From assembly GCA_033439685.1 (NCBI GenBank), contig JAUEDM010000003.1:1952001-2016000 (forward strand): DNA of 64,000 bases, in the 5' to 3' direction. Below are positions 1 to 10,021 of the stretch, piece by piece (within the stretch, counting starts at the first letter, position 1; each line of letters starts with the position of its first letter). Under the pieces are notes generated by a model. The model did no database searches and was not told the DNA's origin. It saw nothing but the letters and a program-made list of their open reading frames with translations. Origin of the DNA: Apodospora peruviana (lineage: Eukaryota > Ascomycota > Sordariomycetes > Sordariales > Lasiosphaeriaceae). A program made the position numbers and the translations under genes.

Positions 1-142
1 TGAGGTTCGACATACTGCCAGGTAGGTTGGTGTTAGGCGTGAGACCGAGCCGAGGTTTGTCTGTAGGCGGCCGGGGCGCAGGGCCAGGGTTCATGAACTG
101 GTCCCTCGCATACACGCTGTCGTAGTCGGCTAATGTCAGCAT
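1..142 (-). CDS. 5' end of an unidentified protein gene, running off the left edge
   Basis: The minus strand has an ATG at 142-140 in a very good fungal start context (CCAAAATG), followed by an open frame to the window edge. The predicted protein starts MLTLADYDSVYARDQF and continues with a Pro-rich stretch (PGPAPRPPTDKP). A strong 5' splice site (GTATGT, donor base 15) may end the first exon at 16, after 42 codons plus one base. I do not recognise the family. The context and natural codon use argue for a real gene start. The short visible length is the main reason for doubt. Confidence 0.4.
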   Translation of the reverse strand, partial: MLTLADYDSVYARDQFMNPGPAPRPPTDKPRLGLTPNTNLPGSMSNL

Positions 143-783
143 TTTGGCGCTATGTGAGGTTATAGAAGGACAAGAAAGCCAAAGCTAGGGGAGGACCCAG
201 CCCCTATATCGTCGTTGAGGGGCAAAGGCAGATGCAATATGTAAAAAGAACTGGATCTACCAAAGAGAGTGGGGAAATGTCGAGAAGAATAAGCGGAATG
301 ACGGTGTAATCCATACCTATTTTGAGTCGACATTTTGACTGCGACAACAGAGAGTAGATTACTCTAGCAATAGAATTTGTGTAATTATTGTTGTCCTGGG
401 TGGAGTCGGAGAATGGAAGCTACTATTGTAAAGTGCGTTGCTATTGTTCCAAGTCAATAGAGGCGCAAGTGATTGAATTGACATAAACTGACCCAGCAAG
501 TACGGCGAAACGGGGACAAGGAATGCTTGTGGCTCTAATCGAGTCGGTCCCAGTCTGGGACACGACGGGCTGAGGAGCGAGGCTCGAGACTGTCGCCCTT
601 AGACAGGAGCCGGCAACCTAATCAATCGCGTCAATTAGGAGGGAATCGGATCGATCGTAGCGGGAGAAAGCGACCGACGGTATGCTCAGGTGCGGTCGAA
701 CGGCTCACTCGAGGACGGAGGCAACATTAGAGAGTCGACGCTTCGGAATGTGCAGGCTGGCCGCAGAAAATGTCACCGGTTTC

Positions 784-823
784 TTTTTTTTTTTTTTTTT
801 TTTTTTTTTTTGGGGGGGGGGGG
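784..823. repeat. T28 tract directly joined to a G12 tract
   Basis: Twenty-eight T residues (784-811) run straight into twelve G residues (812-823). On the minus strand this reads C12 followed by A28. Confidence 0.95.
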
Positions 824-950
824 AGGAATGGGAGATTGGTGTTTGGAGGACGGGAGACAAAGTCGATCGAGGGGCGGTCAGTGGACTGCCTTATTGGAAT
901 CCGGTGCGTCTAGGTTATAGCCTGCGTCTGCGTCTTGCGAGTGCGGTGCG

Positions 951-974
951 CGTGGCCGTGGCCGTGGCCGTGGC
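951..974. repeat. short GGCCGT hexamer tandem repeat
   Basis: About four copies of a GGCCGT-type unit in the gene-poor region. No function can be inferred. Confidence 0.8.
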
Positions 975-3900
975 GTTCAGTTGGTCTGCTTCGATACGCG
1001 GGGTCGGGAGTCGCCGTCGCCAAAGAGACTGCTCATCGATGGGCAGCACTTCAATCGTTGTGCGAGGTTCCAGGTTGCGATGCGATGCGGAGCGAAACGT
1101 GAAATGGCAGCGATATTGCAGCCGGGGGGGCATTTAGGGGATAGACGACAAGAAGGGCGGTTCTGGGTCCTGGGTCTTGGAGGTTGGGTTGTACTGGTAG
1201 CATGAGAGGGGCGTGCCTGTGGATGGGATGATCAAGAAGGGAGACGGTTAGAGACTGTGGGGACCGGGGTCTGCCCCGTGGGAGGGGTAAAGTGCCTGCT
1301 CGACCAGTCAGACTCGACTTGGGGGCGCTGGTTAAGCTCATCTGAAGCGGGCTAAGCGGATACCGGGATGGCCCGCCAAATCATATGCCCCGACGAGGTA
1401 CCGTCCTAGCTGTGATTTGGGGGGACCAGCCCACCAGCTTGAGACTCGAAGGGGATGCAGGAGAAACGACATTGGACAACGCAAGCGCGAAGCCCGTGGC
1501 ACCCCCGAGTTTGAGATTCTACTTTGTACCAAACATGAACAGGGGCCTCTTTGTCTTGTCACCGATTTGTTTGCAATCGACTTTCTCATTTTATGATCTT
1601 GCTGAAATCGTCAGCTCAAGGTCTGTCTTGATTCCACTTGCTTCATATGGAGTAGATTGGAGCGTTGACGCATTCCCGGCGGACTGAGGGACCTCGGATG
1701 TGGGGGCCCTTTGTCAGGACTCAGGATCAAACATCAAGTTTCTATTTATTCCGCCTTTGAAGGGTTGTGTTTCCGTCCCCTGGACTAAGTCTAGATTATA
1801 GAAGGAGGTATTTTGAACCGGTGCTGTACATGCATTGCACTATGTCCGGCTTCTAGGGGATCTCGACATGAAATTTTCCATTGAACCTAGCGATCAGGAC
1901 TCTGCTTCGTAGGCTTAATACCGAAATGATGGTCCAAACCTGAAAATAGCCCCCAGCTTGAACCGCGGCGACGACTGAAGCGAACAGCAGTGGCACAGAG
2001 GCAGACGCCTTCGTCGCTGTTGAAAATGGTTTCAACCAACATAGGTAACGGGTTAGACTTATTACATGCCACCATCCATTTGTTAAAAAAGGCCGTCCCG
2101 GGCTGTCCCAGCTTGTCTTACTCTTTCTGCAGGGCCGGGCCCGGCTTGGCAAGGGACCTCTCACGGCCCAAGGCGGCCCACCTTCATCTTCCCCTCCCTC
2201 CATCTCAGGCATCACTTTACCACAACACCGCAGCCGAGCCCAGATGCGCCAGAGCCTCGTCCCGTTCCATCTCATATGCTCCCCGTTCCGGAGAAATCTC
2301 AGTTTCAACCAGCGACGCGCAGCTCGCTTCAGCGGCAGGAACTGCAAAGCAAATAAGCACTAAACTAACTTCCGGCAGCCACCACAACAAGGAAGCATCC
2401 AAGGCCAGAACATAGGCGCAGTACCACCGAGGCGCATCACCACCTGATACAAGGCGCTTGTTGGAGCCACATCCATACCATTTTTCACGCTCACTCTATA
2501 TTATCTTAGCAACTACTGGCCCCCAATTTCGCTACATACGATACCTTACGTTGGCTGCAACCTTTCTGGGCGGAGTTGCCGTCCTGCCGCATCAAAACCC
2601 TGGAGAAAGAGGGGTTCCGTCATCATGTTGGCCTTTTGGATTAACTGCCAAGAGAAAACCAAGCGTCTCTCGAGAGGAGACACCAACGGCGGCTGACCGG
2701 CCCAAGAAATGAGACGATGATGGAAGGGGCGGCGAGCCGAAGCCGGCGCGTGAGATTTGGGCGTCGTTCAAGGAACTTCGGACCACTACCAAGGCCCAGC
2801 ACGAAGTACGGTAACCCAAAGTCAACGGTCCCCAAGGTAATCCGGTACGGATTACAGCGCACAGCACTCGTAACAAGCTGGAAAGCATGAGGATCAGCGT
2901 TCAGCACTCAGCAACACCCAACATCACGGGCGCTGTATGGTCAACTGGCTTTTAGCCGCGCACTCAAGGAGTTGAGACTCGCGACAGTGATATGCACCAG
3001 CCTGCGGCCGGGCCTCTCCTTCGCTTCCTTTGACAGTCCAGCGTGTTGAAAATAAAGAGGTCTGGCGGGAATGCGGATGCTCGAAAAGAGCTCTCCCATC
3101 TCGAGATCTGATAAGATCCGAAATACTTGTAGGCCAAGCATCGACCGCAAATGACATGGTGAGAAAGACGAAAACGGAGAACTTGCGCCTCCGAGCGTCG
3201 TCGGCAATGGTTCGAATCGATAGGTATGTACTGTTCAACCCACGCCCTTTTTTTGGGTAGGTTACAACGAACAAAAAGGCAAATAAACCTGGGGCTGTTT
3301 CGTTTTCAATCCGCACGGATCTGTGTCAGGATAGCTCGTATATTTGCCACAGTGTTGTGCTTTCCTTTGCGGCATCCTCAGAGCTTTCGTGGAGAACATC
3401 TACAGACACTCATGAGTCTTATACCTACCGACCGGAGAAGCAACGAAACTTCTGTGTATATGCTTCAAGGCATCTTCTTCCATTTTAGTGCTTACCAAAG
3501 TCTTCTTTATATGTACATGTTCCACCATCTGTTTTGTCACGACACGGCGGTCATAATTCCCAATAAATCCCCGACAAGCGACGCTGAGTTCAGATTCTAG
3601 ATTCCATTTCCCCTCCTTCAAAGTTTGGGGAACGTCGGTTTCAAGACGCTGATCCCACGTGGTAGAATACGCGGGTATGTTTCCATGGGATATCCCTGGA
3701 GGCTCTCGCTCTCCCGCACGACCGACCCAAAGAAATATGATATCTGGATACCTTACGTACGATACAGAGAGAGACCACGGCCACGGCCCAATGATATCAT
3801 ACCTGGTTCTGGTATGCGGCTCAGTGTCTGGACGATGCTGTGCTGTCTTTGGACATAGGTACATATGTATCATGAAAGGGTTTCCTGGATGATGGCCAAT

Positions 3901-4825
3901 GCCCCCGGCGCGGATGTTAACTAGGTAATACGTACAGTAGGAGCTTTTGGGACAGTTTTCCACCAGGGAAGGCCCCTGAGCAAGTAGGTAGGTACTCCGT
4001 ACACGCAGAAACCTTGTGGGCCTGTGCCATCTACCATCCTAGGTAACGTACCCGAGGATATAAAATAAGGGAAAAGAGAGATATTGTCGGGATATGAATG
4101 CTGGTTGAGCAAAGCCTGAGATGCCTTATTACCTAAGGTAGGTACCTGCCCTCGAACTGCCCATTTACAGTGCTTGGAAAGTCAAACCCATGCTTGATAA
4201 TATCCATCATGTCTTCTTTCAGCACTCTTTCAAGTCCCCCTTTCAACAGGATATTTGTAAATGTAAAGAAACTCTTAATGTAATATGAGGCCCGATCTCT
4301 TGATGCGACTGTAAACGGATCAACGTCATGATGTGGTTGGTGTGGTTTTAATTACTGCCCGCAATGCTCTGGCAGTGCTCGACGTGCACGTGTTCAGCTC
4401 TGCAAACAGGGCGACAGGGCGGTCAGAGGTACTGCTGTTAGGGAGAAACACCAACTATCGTAGATTCCTGCGGGGTTTCAAAGTCCTGTGCTATCTAATC
4501 CGGACAAGCTTCCCCACAATCCGAACCTGGGGACCGCGGTCAGCCGAGGCTCCAACAAAAAGCTCCTTAACCACCGACCGAGCCAAGGGCGACCTTTGGC
4601 TTTGAACGGTCAGCAGGCGCATGTGTATCCGTCGTGCCTTGGCTCCTCTCGACTCCGCTGGCCTGGAATGCAGATGACTCCGCGTCCCGGTCTCGACATA
4701 GCTCCTTGTTGTTGACGTTTGAACCGTCAGCGACTAATTCTAGAGATCAACCCAAAGAAAATTCAAAATTCCTCTCAAAACGCCGCCTCCTCAACGCACG
4801 CGTTGCAGCAGCCCAACCCACGATC

Positions 4826-6336
4826 ATGGCCTTAGCCGCATCCTCCTCCTCCTCCTCGATGCTAAGCCCGCCGCCAGCCATGTCGACCTCGATCTCATCG
4901 CTCTCGTCCTCCGGGGCACCGGCGCGCTACAACGCATCCTCAAGCATATCCAAAACATACCGACAGGCCTCGACATTATTCCTGACACGTCGGCTGCCCG
5001 AGGCGCTTTCGACAGTCCTGCCGTTGATCACTCCACCTCCGTCCGACCAGCCGGACGGCGCCCCGTTTGAGCCGGCCCCGGTTGCTAGAGCGCCCCGGAC
5101 CACCAGGATAAAGGCGTGGAGCTTGTATCTGACCATCCTGAACGCCATCCTCGAACTGGATGCCGACGAGGGCAAGGAGGCGTTCGGCACGCAGGAATGG
5201 AAGGCTCTCTGCACCAAGGTCCGCGACGGCGAGGTGTGGGAGGAGGTGGTCCGCGATGGCTACCATGGCATTGAGGGAGACGTCGACGCTGAGGTGATCA
5301 TAAACTTGTATGTCTTCTTCTCTGCATACATGGTCAGATGTGTTCTCGCACTTTGCTAACAGCTATTCGCCACAAAAACAGAGCAACAATCCTCCTTACC
5401 CACGCCAAGACGCAACACCTCAACCAGAAGCGGCTGGAGGCCTACCTCGCGGCAGCGAGAACCCCGAATCTAGACAGCGTCTCGGACCGCTTCAACTCTT
5501 CATCAACTACCACGCCACGTCGTTTCCGCTCCCCGGCAAAAGGAGGCACAGGCGCGAGCGGTGCCGACACGCCACACGATCTCAACGCCCGCGTCAAGAT
5601 CCTGGAGCTCTACACCCTGCACGTGCTCCTGCGAAACGACGATTGGGACTACGCGCGCGAGTTTATTACTATGAGCTCCGTGCTGGACGAAGAGCGCCGC
5701 GAGGCGTTTCTACAGGCGCTCCAGAGCCTGCAGGAGGACCATCACGAGAGCGAGAGGCGCGAGCAGGAGGAGCGGCAGCGGCGGGAGGACGCGGTGCGCC
5801 GCGATATCGAGGAGGCGAGGAGACTGCGGGCCGAGAACGAGGAGCGCGAGCGGAGGAGGCTTGAGGAGGAGAGGCTTCGGCGGCCGCGGGAGCAGGAAGG
5901 AAGCGAGATTGATTATGGCGTAGAGAAGACGCCAAGTGTCGTCTCGAGTAGTAGTCGCGCAGCTAACCGGGGGAAGCGGCCTACTCTGCCGGGAAACAAA
6001 TCGAGTAGTATATCATCGACATCACGACCTCCCCTCCCAACACCATCCTCAGGGGGGGCAAGGAAAGGAGGTAAAGCTATTGCCACGACACCACCAGTTA
6101 CTCTGGCCATGAGAGCGTCGATGGTGTTGTCGAACATGCGGACGCTCGTCGAGCAGCTGAGCCTGCGGTTCCAGACAAACCCGTTTGTTCTGTACCGCAC
6201 CTTGGCCTTCGTGATCGGCTTGCTGATCATGCTCAGCCAGAGGAATATTCGCGAAAAGATCTCGCGGATTCTGGGGTCTAGCTGGGACAAAGTCAGAGCT
6301 ACGGCCGGGATGGGGGTTAAGGTCAGCTATATTTAA
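4826..6336 (+). CDS. pex26: Pex26/Pex15-type peroxisomal membrane peroxin
   Basis: Two exons, 4826-5307 and 5382-6336, give 478 aa. The intron (74 nt, GTATGT..CAG, branch GCTAAC) restores the frame exactly. In the family, this peroxin anchors the AAA ATPases Pex1/Pex6 to the peroxisome, where they recycle the import receptor Pex5. The sequence fits: a low-complexity Ser start, a helical repeat-like N-terminal half (around YRQASTLFLTRRLPEAL and, after the intron, LLTHAKTQHLNQKRLEAYL), a strongly charged Glu/Arg coiled-coil stretch (about residues 300-350), and one hydrophobic segment near the C terminus (LAFVIGLLIMLS) followed by a basic tail, as in a tail-anchored protein. The start was chosen because it follows a frame-consistent leader and begins the conserved-looking part; in-frame upstream ATG codons lie in unlikely sequence. 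The identity rests on architecture and remembered similarity to fungal Pex26. Confidence 0.75.
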
Positions 6337-7043
6337 TGTGTTTTATTGCGTGTTAAAGTGGATGATTCGTGAAGTTGTTGGAAGTGGTGATGCTGAGCAT
6401 TCGTTTTTGTCGTTTCCAGTTGTAAATATTATCTACCCTACCTACCTATTGGATATCTTTTCCTGCATCAAATGCTTTAGTTGCGTGTGGTGTGTGGCAC
6501 GCAGCATCATCATCAGTAGGAGTGACAGCATAAGATTTGGTCAGCTCAAGTTTATTGCTTCACTTCTCCCTATTATAAGGTACACAAAACACCCCAATTA
6601 CACCACTCCTGGGAGACGTAATAGCCACCCTGAACATGCACCTGTGGTATCTGGAAACGGCCTTTGTTTCAGTAAATATGATCCCTGATGAATATCTAGA
6701 AATGGTGATGCGTAAAAATATTCTGACCTTTTTATCCGAGACGGACGCAACCAAAACTCCATAACGCCTCTTTGCAAAATCTTCTTATACGTATAGCGTG
6801 TCAGTTCACCACTTGGTGTAGATATGATATAGATCCATGTATGCACGGTATGGATTCAGATAGTAGGAGGAACAGTAGTACCACAGAAACGACGGAAACC
6901 ACCAAAACCGAACACCAGAAAAGTCCGCTCGGTTCGTTGTCATCTTTCGCGCTGCTTCTGCCTGCTCTTCGGTCGCCTGTGGGTTCGTATATGCGTGTCC
7001 CGTTGTCAAAGGAGGACACGAGTTGGACAGGCGAGGCAAGGGT
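6337..7043. other. convergent gap between pex26 and the PHF5A gene
   Basis: About 700 bp shared by the 3' ends of two converging genes. It holds a CTACCTACCTA motif near 6440. I see no other gene. Confidence 0.6.
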
Positions 7044-7505
7044 TTAATACGTTCGATTCGTTTTTTTCTGGTAGAATAACTGTCGCAAGAGAACATGGTC
7101 AGTAAGCCATAGACTGGAATTGGGAGGAGAGTGAAAAAAAACATACGTCCGTCCGTGAGCTTCCCAGATTAATAATCTTGGGACAGCCGTCGCGGTCCTT
7201 CTCCAGGCGCGTGCACTCGAAGCAGTAGAAGGCGTCCGAGATGCCCTCACCACCACAGACAACACACTTGTTCTGATAATTGCCAAAGCTGCACTCGTCG
7301 CAGATGCGCACGAGCGTCGTCGGGCGCACGTAGGAGTCGCAAACGGGACACTTGCCGTCACACTTGTCGCAGAGGCGGCCGATGGCGATGCCCGACTGCT
7401 TGCGGCACATGACGAGGTCGCTGGATACATCGTGAAAAGTAAGTCGTCTTGTTGGCTGGCTGGCTGCAGGGTGAGGGACAAGACTTACGGATGATGACGA
7501 GACAT
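7044..7505 (-). CDS. rds3: PHF5A/Rds3 splicing factor, SF3b subunit of the U2 snRNP
   Basis: Three exons on the minus strand, 7505-7489, 7420-7147 and 7079-7044, give 108 aa, close to the 110 aa of animal PHF5A. The introns are 68 and 67 nt with GTAAGT and GTATGT donors. The first coding exon is only 17 nt (MSRHHP). The protein matches the family throughout: MCRKQSGIAIGRLCDKCDGK near the start, many CxxC pairs (CDKC, CPVC, CDEC, CVVC, CFEC) that build the zinc-bound knot fold, then EKDRDGCPKIINLGSS and a basic tail (LFYQKKTNRTY). In SF3b it helps recognise the intron branch site. Its start faces the start of the pinin-domain gene 624 bp away. The identity is near certain because this is one of the most conserved spliceosome proteins. 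Confidence 0.96.
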
Positions 7506-8129
7506 TATTTCTGCTGTTTTGTTTTGCGAACGAAGCTCGAGGAGGTGGTCAAGAACTAGGTTGGTATACCGACGAGGAAAGAGATGGTTGCGCGCGGTTG
7601 TTTCTCTGTTTTATTTGGTAGAAGCGGCCGAGTTTGTACGTGCAGTAGTTCGGCTTGTGCCGTTCGAGGATTGGAAATTCGAGGTCGGTCCCAGAAGTTG
7701 AACGTGGCGGACGATGGCTTTCAGTCACGTTCCGGAAGAAAGAACCTTGGGAGGTGTGGCGTATCTCCAGCATTTTCCCCTTTGTCAGCCTCACTCGCGG
7801 CTAGGGGTGTTTTAGCGTGGCGCGCTAATATAATCGTGCAGTGCGTGCGGCAAAAGGTGGGGTTGAACTGCTTGGCCGGAAGCTCCACAGGAGCTTTCAT
7901 AACGTCCGTAAGTGGCAGTCTACAATTCAATGTCAGCGTCGATTCAGTTCACTGGCACCAAACTTTCTCCTTCTCTCAACACTTCTGTTCTTTCTTTCTC
8001 AGACTACAACCAAGCGAAGTTAGATCTTTTCAGACTACCATTATCAAAAGGGGGAGCGTTTCACTCCAACCCATTTTTGAGCTTGGCAGTCCAAATCCAA
8101 CTCAACCAGAGCCGGTGCGTCGGTTGCGC
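7506..8129. other. divergent promoter region between two splicing-factor genes
   Basis: 624 bp separating the start codons of the PHF5A homologue (minus) and the pinin-domain gene (plus). The plus strand is open far upstream of the pinin start, but the encoded Cys/Ser-rich sequence does not look coding and is more likely 5' leader. Confidence 0.6.
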
Positions 8130-9201
8130 ATGTCAATGGGGGACGAGATGGCTGAGACCGCCGGTCTGAACCAGAAGCGAAAGGCTTCGCTGACTCCCTC
8201 AGTTGATAACCTAGATGTGACGGCTAAGCGTGTCAAGGCTGAAAACAGTGTGGAGGAAACAGCCCTGGAAAAGACCAAGAGCATTGGCGAGAGTAATGAC
8301 AATGGCCATGACGACGGTCTCAGCAACGATGGCTTGAGCAAGGCGGCGAACGCCAAGCCGATTGAAATCTCGTCATCTCCTGAGCAAGCGAGGCAAAATT
8401 TACAGTCACGTCAAGAGCACCTCGCAAGCATCGGCACCTCACGATCCAACCCCATTGACGTGGAAGCTAAGGACGCGCGTCGCTTGGAGGCACGGAGATC
8501 GTCTGATGGCTATGGCACTCGCAAGAACGACGACGTCGAGGAGAAGAAACGAGTTAAGCGCTTGTTCGGTGGCCTCGTCAGTACACTAGGTCAGACGGCG
8601 GCAAGTTCCAAACCCAAGAAGCGCCCTGAAGTGCAGCGGCAAAACCAAGACAGATATCTCCAGCAGCAAGTCGAAGATGCCCGCCGAAGAGCCGAGATTT
8701 TAGCAGGACGCAGTGCTATCCGCAAGGCAGAACAGCCCAACGCCGAAGAAGAAGCGGTAAGTTTGACGCGTCGGTCACCTATGTAATAGGAGTGTGGATT
8801 TCAAGCTAACTCTCTTGCTATATAGATGAGGCAGCGACACTGGCAGTTACGGTCACTTGCACGCCAGCTCCACACCAACACCGAGCCAAAGCTGGTACGT
8901 TGCCACTATTTGCTCCTTCGCACTTCCTTGTTGTGGCTAACACGCATGTCTTTATTAGTACTATCTCCCGAAGGTCCTTTTACCCCATCAGGCTCAAATC
9001 ATCGAGGACCAAATCCGTGACACGGAAGAGATCATCGAGAAGGAGCTGCGAGAGTTTGAGCTCGCCAGAGCAGGATCGGTTGGTGAACCCAAACCTCCGG
9101 ATGTTACTAACCGCGGACAAACACCAACCAAGGCGAGTCATCAGGATAAGGACCATGACGACGAGATGGTCCAGGACAAGGAGGACAGCGTTCTCTACTG
9201 A
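8130..9201 (+). CDS. pinin/SDK/MemA-domain protein, probable splicing-associated factor
   Basis: Three exons, 8130-8756, 8826-8894 and 8959-9201, give 312 aa. The introns are 69 and 64 nt, with GTAAGT and GTACGT donors. The first half is acidic and Ser-rich. The pinin domain follows: VKRLFGGLVSTLGQT, a run of basic, Gln-rich helix, the 23-codon middle exon (RQRHWQLRSLARQLHTNTEP), then YYLPKVLLPHQAQIIEDQI and a coiled Glu-rich segment. This order, ending in the Tyr-Leu-Pro signature, is typical of pinin. In animals pinin is associated with the exon-junction complex and alternative splicing; the fungal role is inferred. A second ATG lies two codons downstream (8136) and could be the start instead. 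Confidence 0.85.
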
Positions 9202-10021
9202 CTGATGTTTTACCCCGTGTGTAACCCCTTCTGCTTTTGCTTATCAGCGTGTTATACTCTAGCTATTTCGTAATTTTCTCCCTTTTGCATTTTTTCCTGT
9301 TGGTTGCTTTGAAATCGTCATCCTCACCAGCATTGGCGTTGCGGTTATCGAAAGTTTTGCTTTCTTCGCGCGGAACGGAACAATACCGATATACCACTGT
9401 CGCCGCCACCATCATGAGGAATGTTCTAACTGGATATGTTGGCACTTGCATGATATGCTACGCCCTCATCTTGTTGTATGATACCCTGTATATCGAAACT
9501 GATTGATTTCATGTAATCTTTGCCATGTCTATTCTACCTGATGTGCATATGCAAGATAGCTACCCGTGCTACCATACCTGGTATAGGGGACACTGTGATA
9601 TGACGATAGCTTGGATGTTTTGATAGGTAGGTACGATATATAAATCAAAGAATTTACCGCAGTTAGATATGGAATGTGGGAGGAGTTGATGACCTGAGGT
9701 GAGGGGCACTCCCGAGGTGAAAAGTCGTCGTCGACGTCGTACTGAGTGGAATACGGATCCGTACCAAGAACCCCGCTTGTGAATACGTAAAGTTCCCGAA
9801 GCTAGGGTAGTGCAACTTGCAAGATGTCTTCCTCCTCCGTCCCCGCCGTCATCGTCACCGTTCCAGGCTATTGGCAAACCAGCCCCGGCGGAAAAACACT
9901 CTTATACTCGAGTATTATATAGGGTATCGTTATAATAATACTCGTCGCAGTGCACAACACATTTCTTCTAGTTAATCACCTCATCATCACTCTCAGCACC
10001 CACAACACCACCGCCACCATC
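9202..10021. other. gap upstream of the epoxide hydrolase
   Basis: 820 bp holding the 3' end of the pinin-domain gene and the promoter of the next gene. It has a TAGGTAGGTAC motif near 9626 and an AT-rich palindrome at 9909-9944. No other gene is seen. Confidence 0.6.
9909..9944. promoter_or_regulatory. AT-rich inverted repeat spanning a TATA-like region
   Basis: Ten-base perfect arms CGAGTATTAT (9909-9918) and ATAATACTCG (9935-9944) flank a 16-base spacer. The left arm and spacer contain TATTATATAGG, a good TATA-box candidate. The element ends 77 bp before the chosen ATG of the epoxide hydrolase. It could be an operator-like binding site, a core promoter or both. Confidence 0.5.

Larger units (their letters stand above)
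143..4825. other. long gene-poor region between the left-edge gene and pex26
   Basis: About 4.7 kb with no reading frame I can defend. The open frames here (for example 1853-2347 and 3400-3963 on the minus strand) are Arg/Trp/Cys-rich with no recognisable domain and no supporting splice pattern. The stretch holds a T28/G12 homopolymer block at 784-823, a GGCCGT hexamer array near 951-974 and several TAGGTAGGTA-type motifs between 3920 and 4150. It presumably contains the promoters of the two flanking, divergently oriented genes. Confidence 0.5.

Noticed and set aside
1853..2347. 164-codon minus-strand frame
   Set aside because: Arg/Trp/Cys-rich with no domain and no supporting signals.
3205..3225. 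GGTTCGAATC resembling a tRNA B box
   Set aside because: The flanking bases do not form a T stem and there is no acceptor or anticodon stem around it.
3400..3963. 187-codon minus-strand frame
   Set aside because: No recognisable motif, poor start context, and it contains several intergenic-type motifs.
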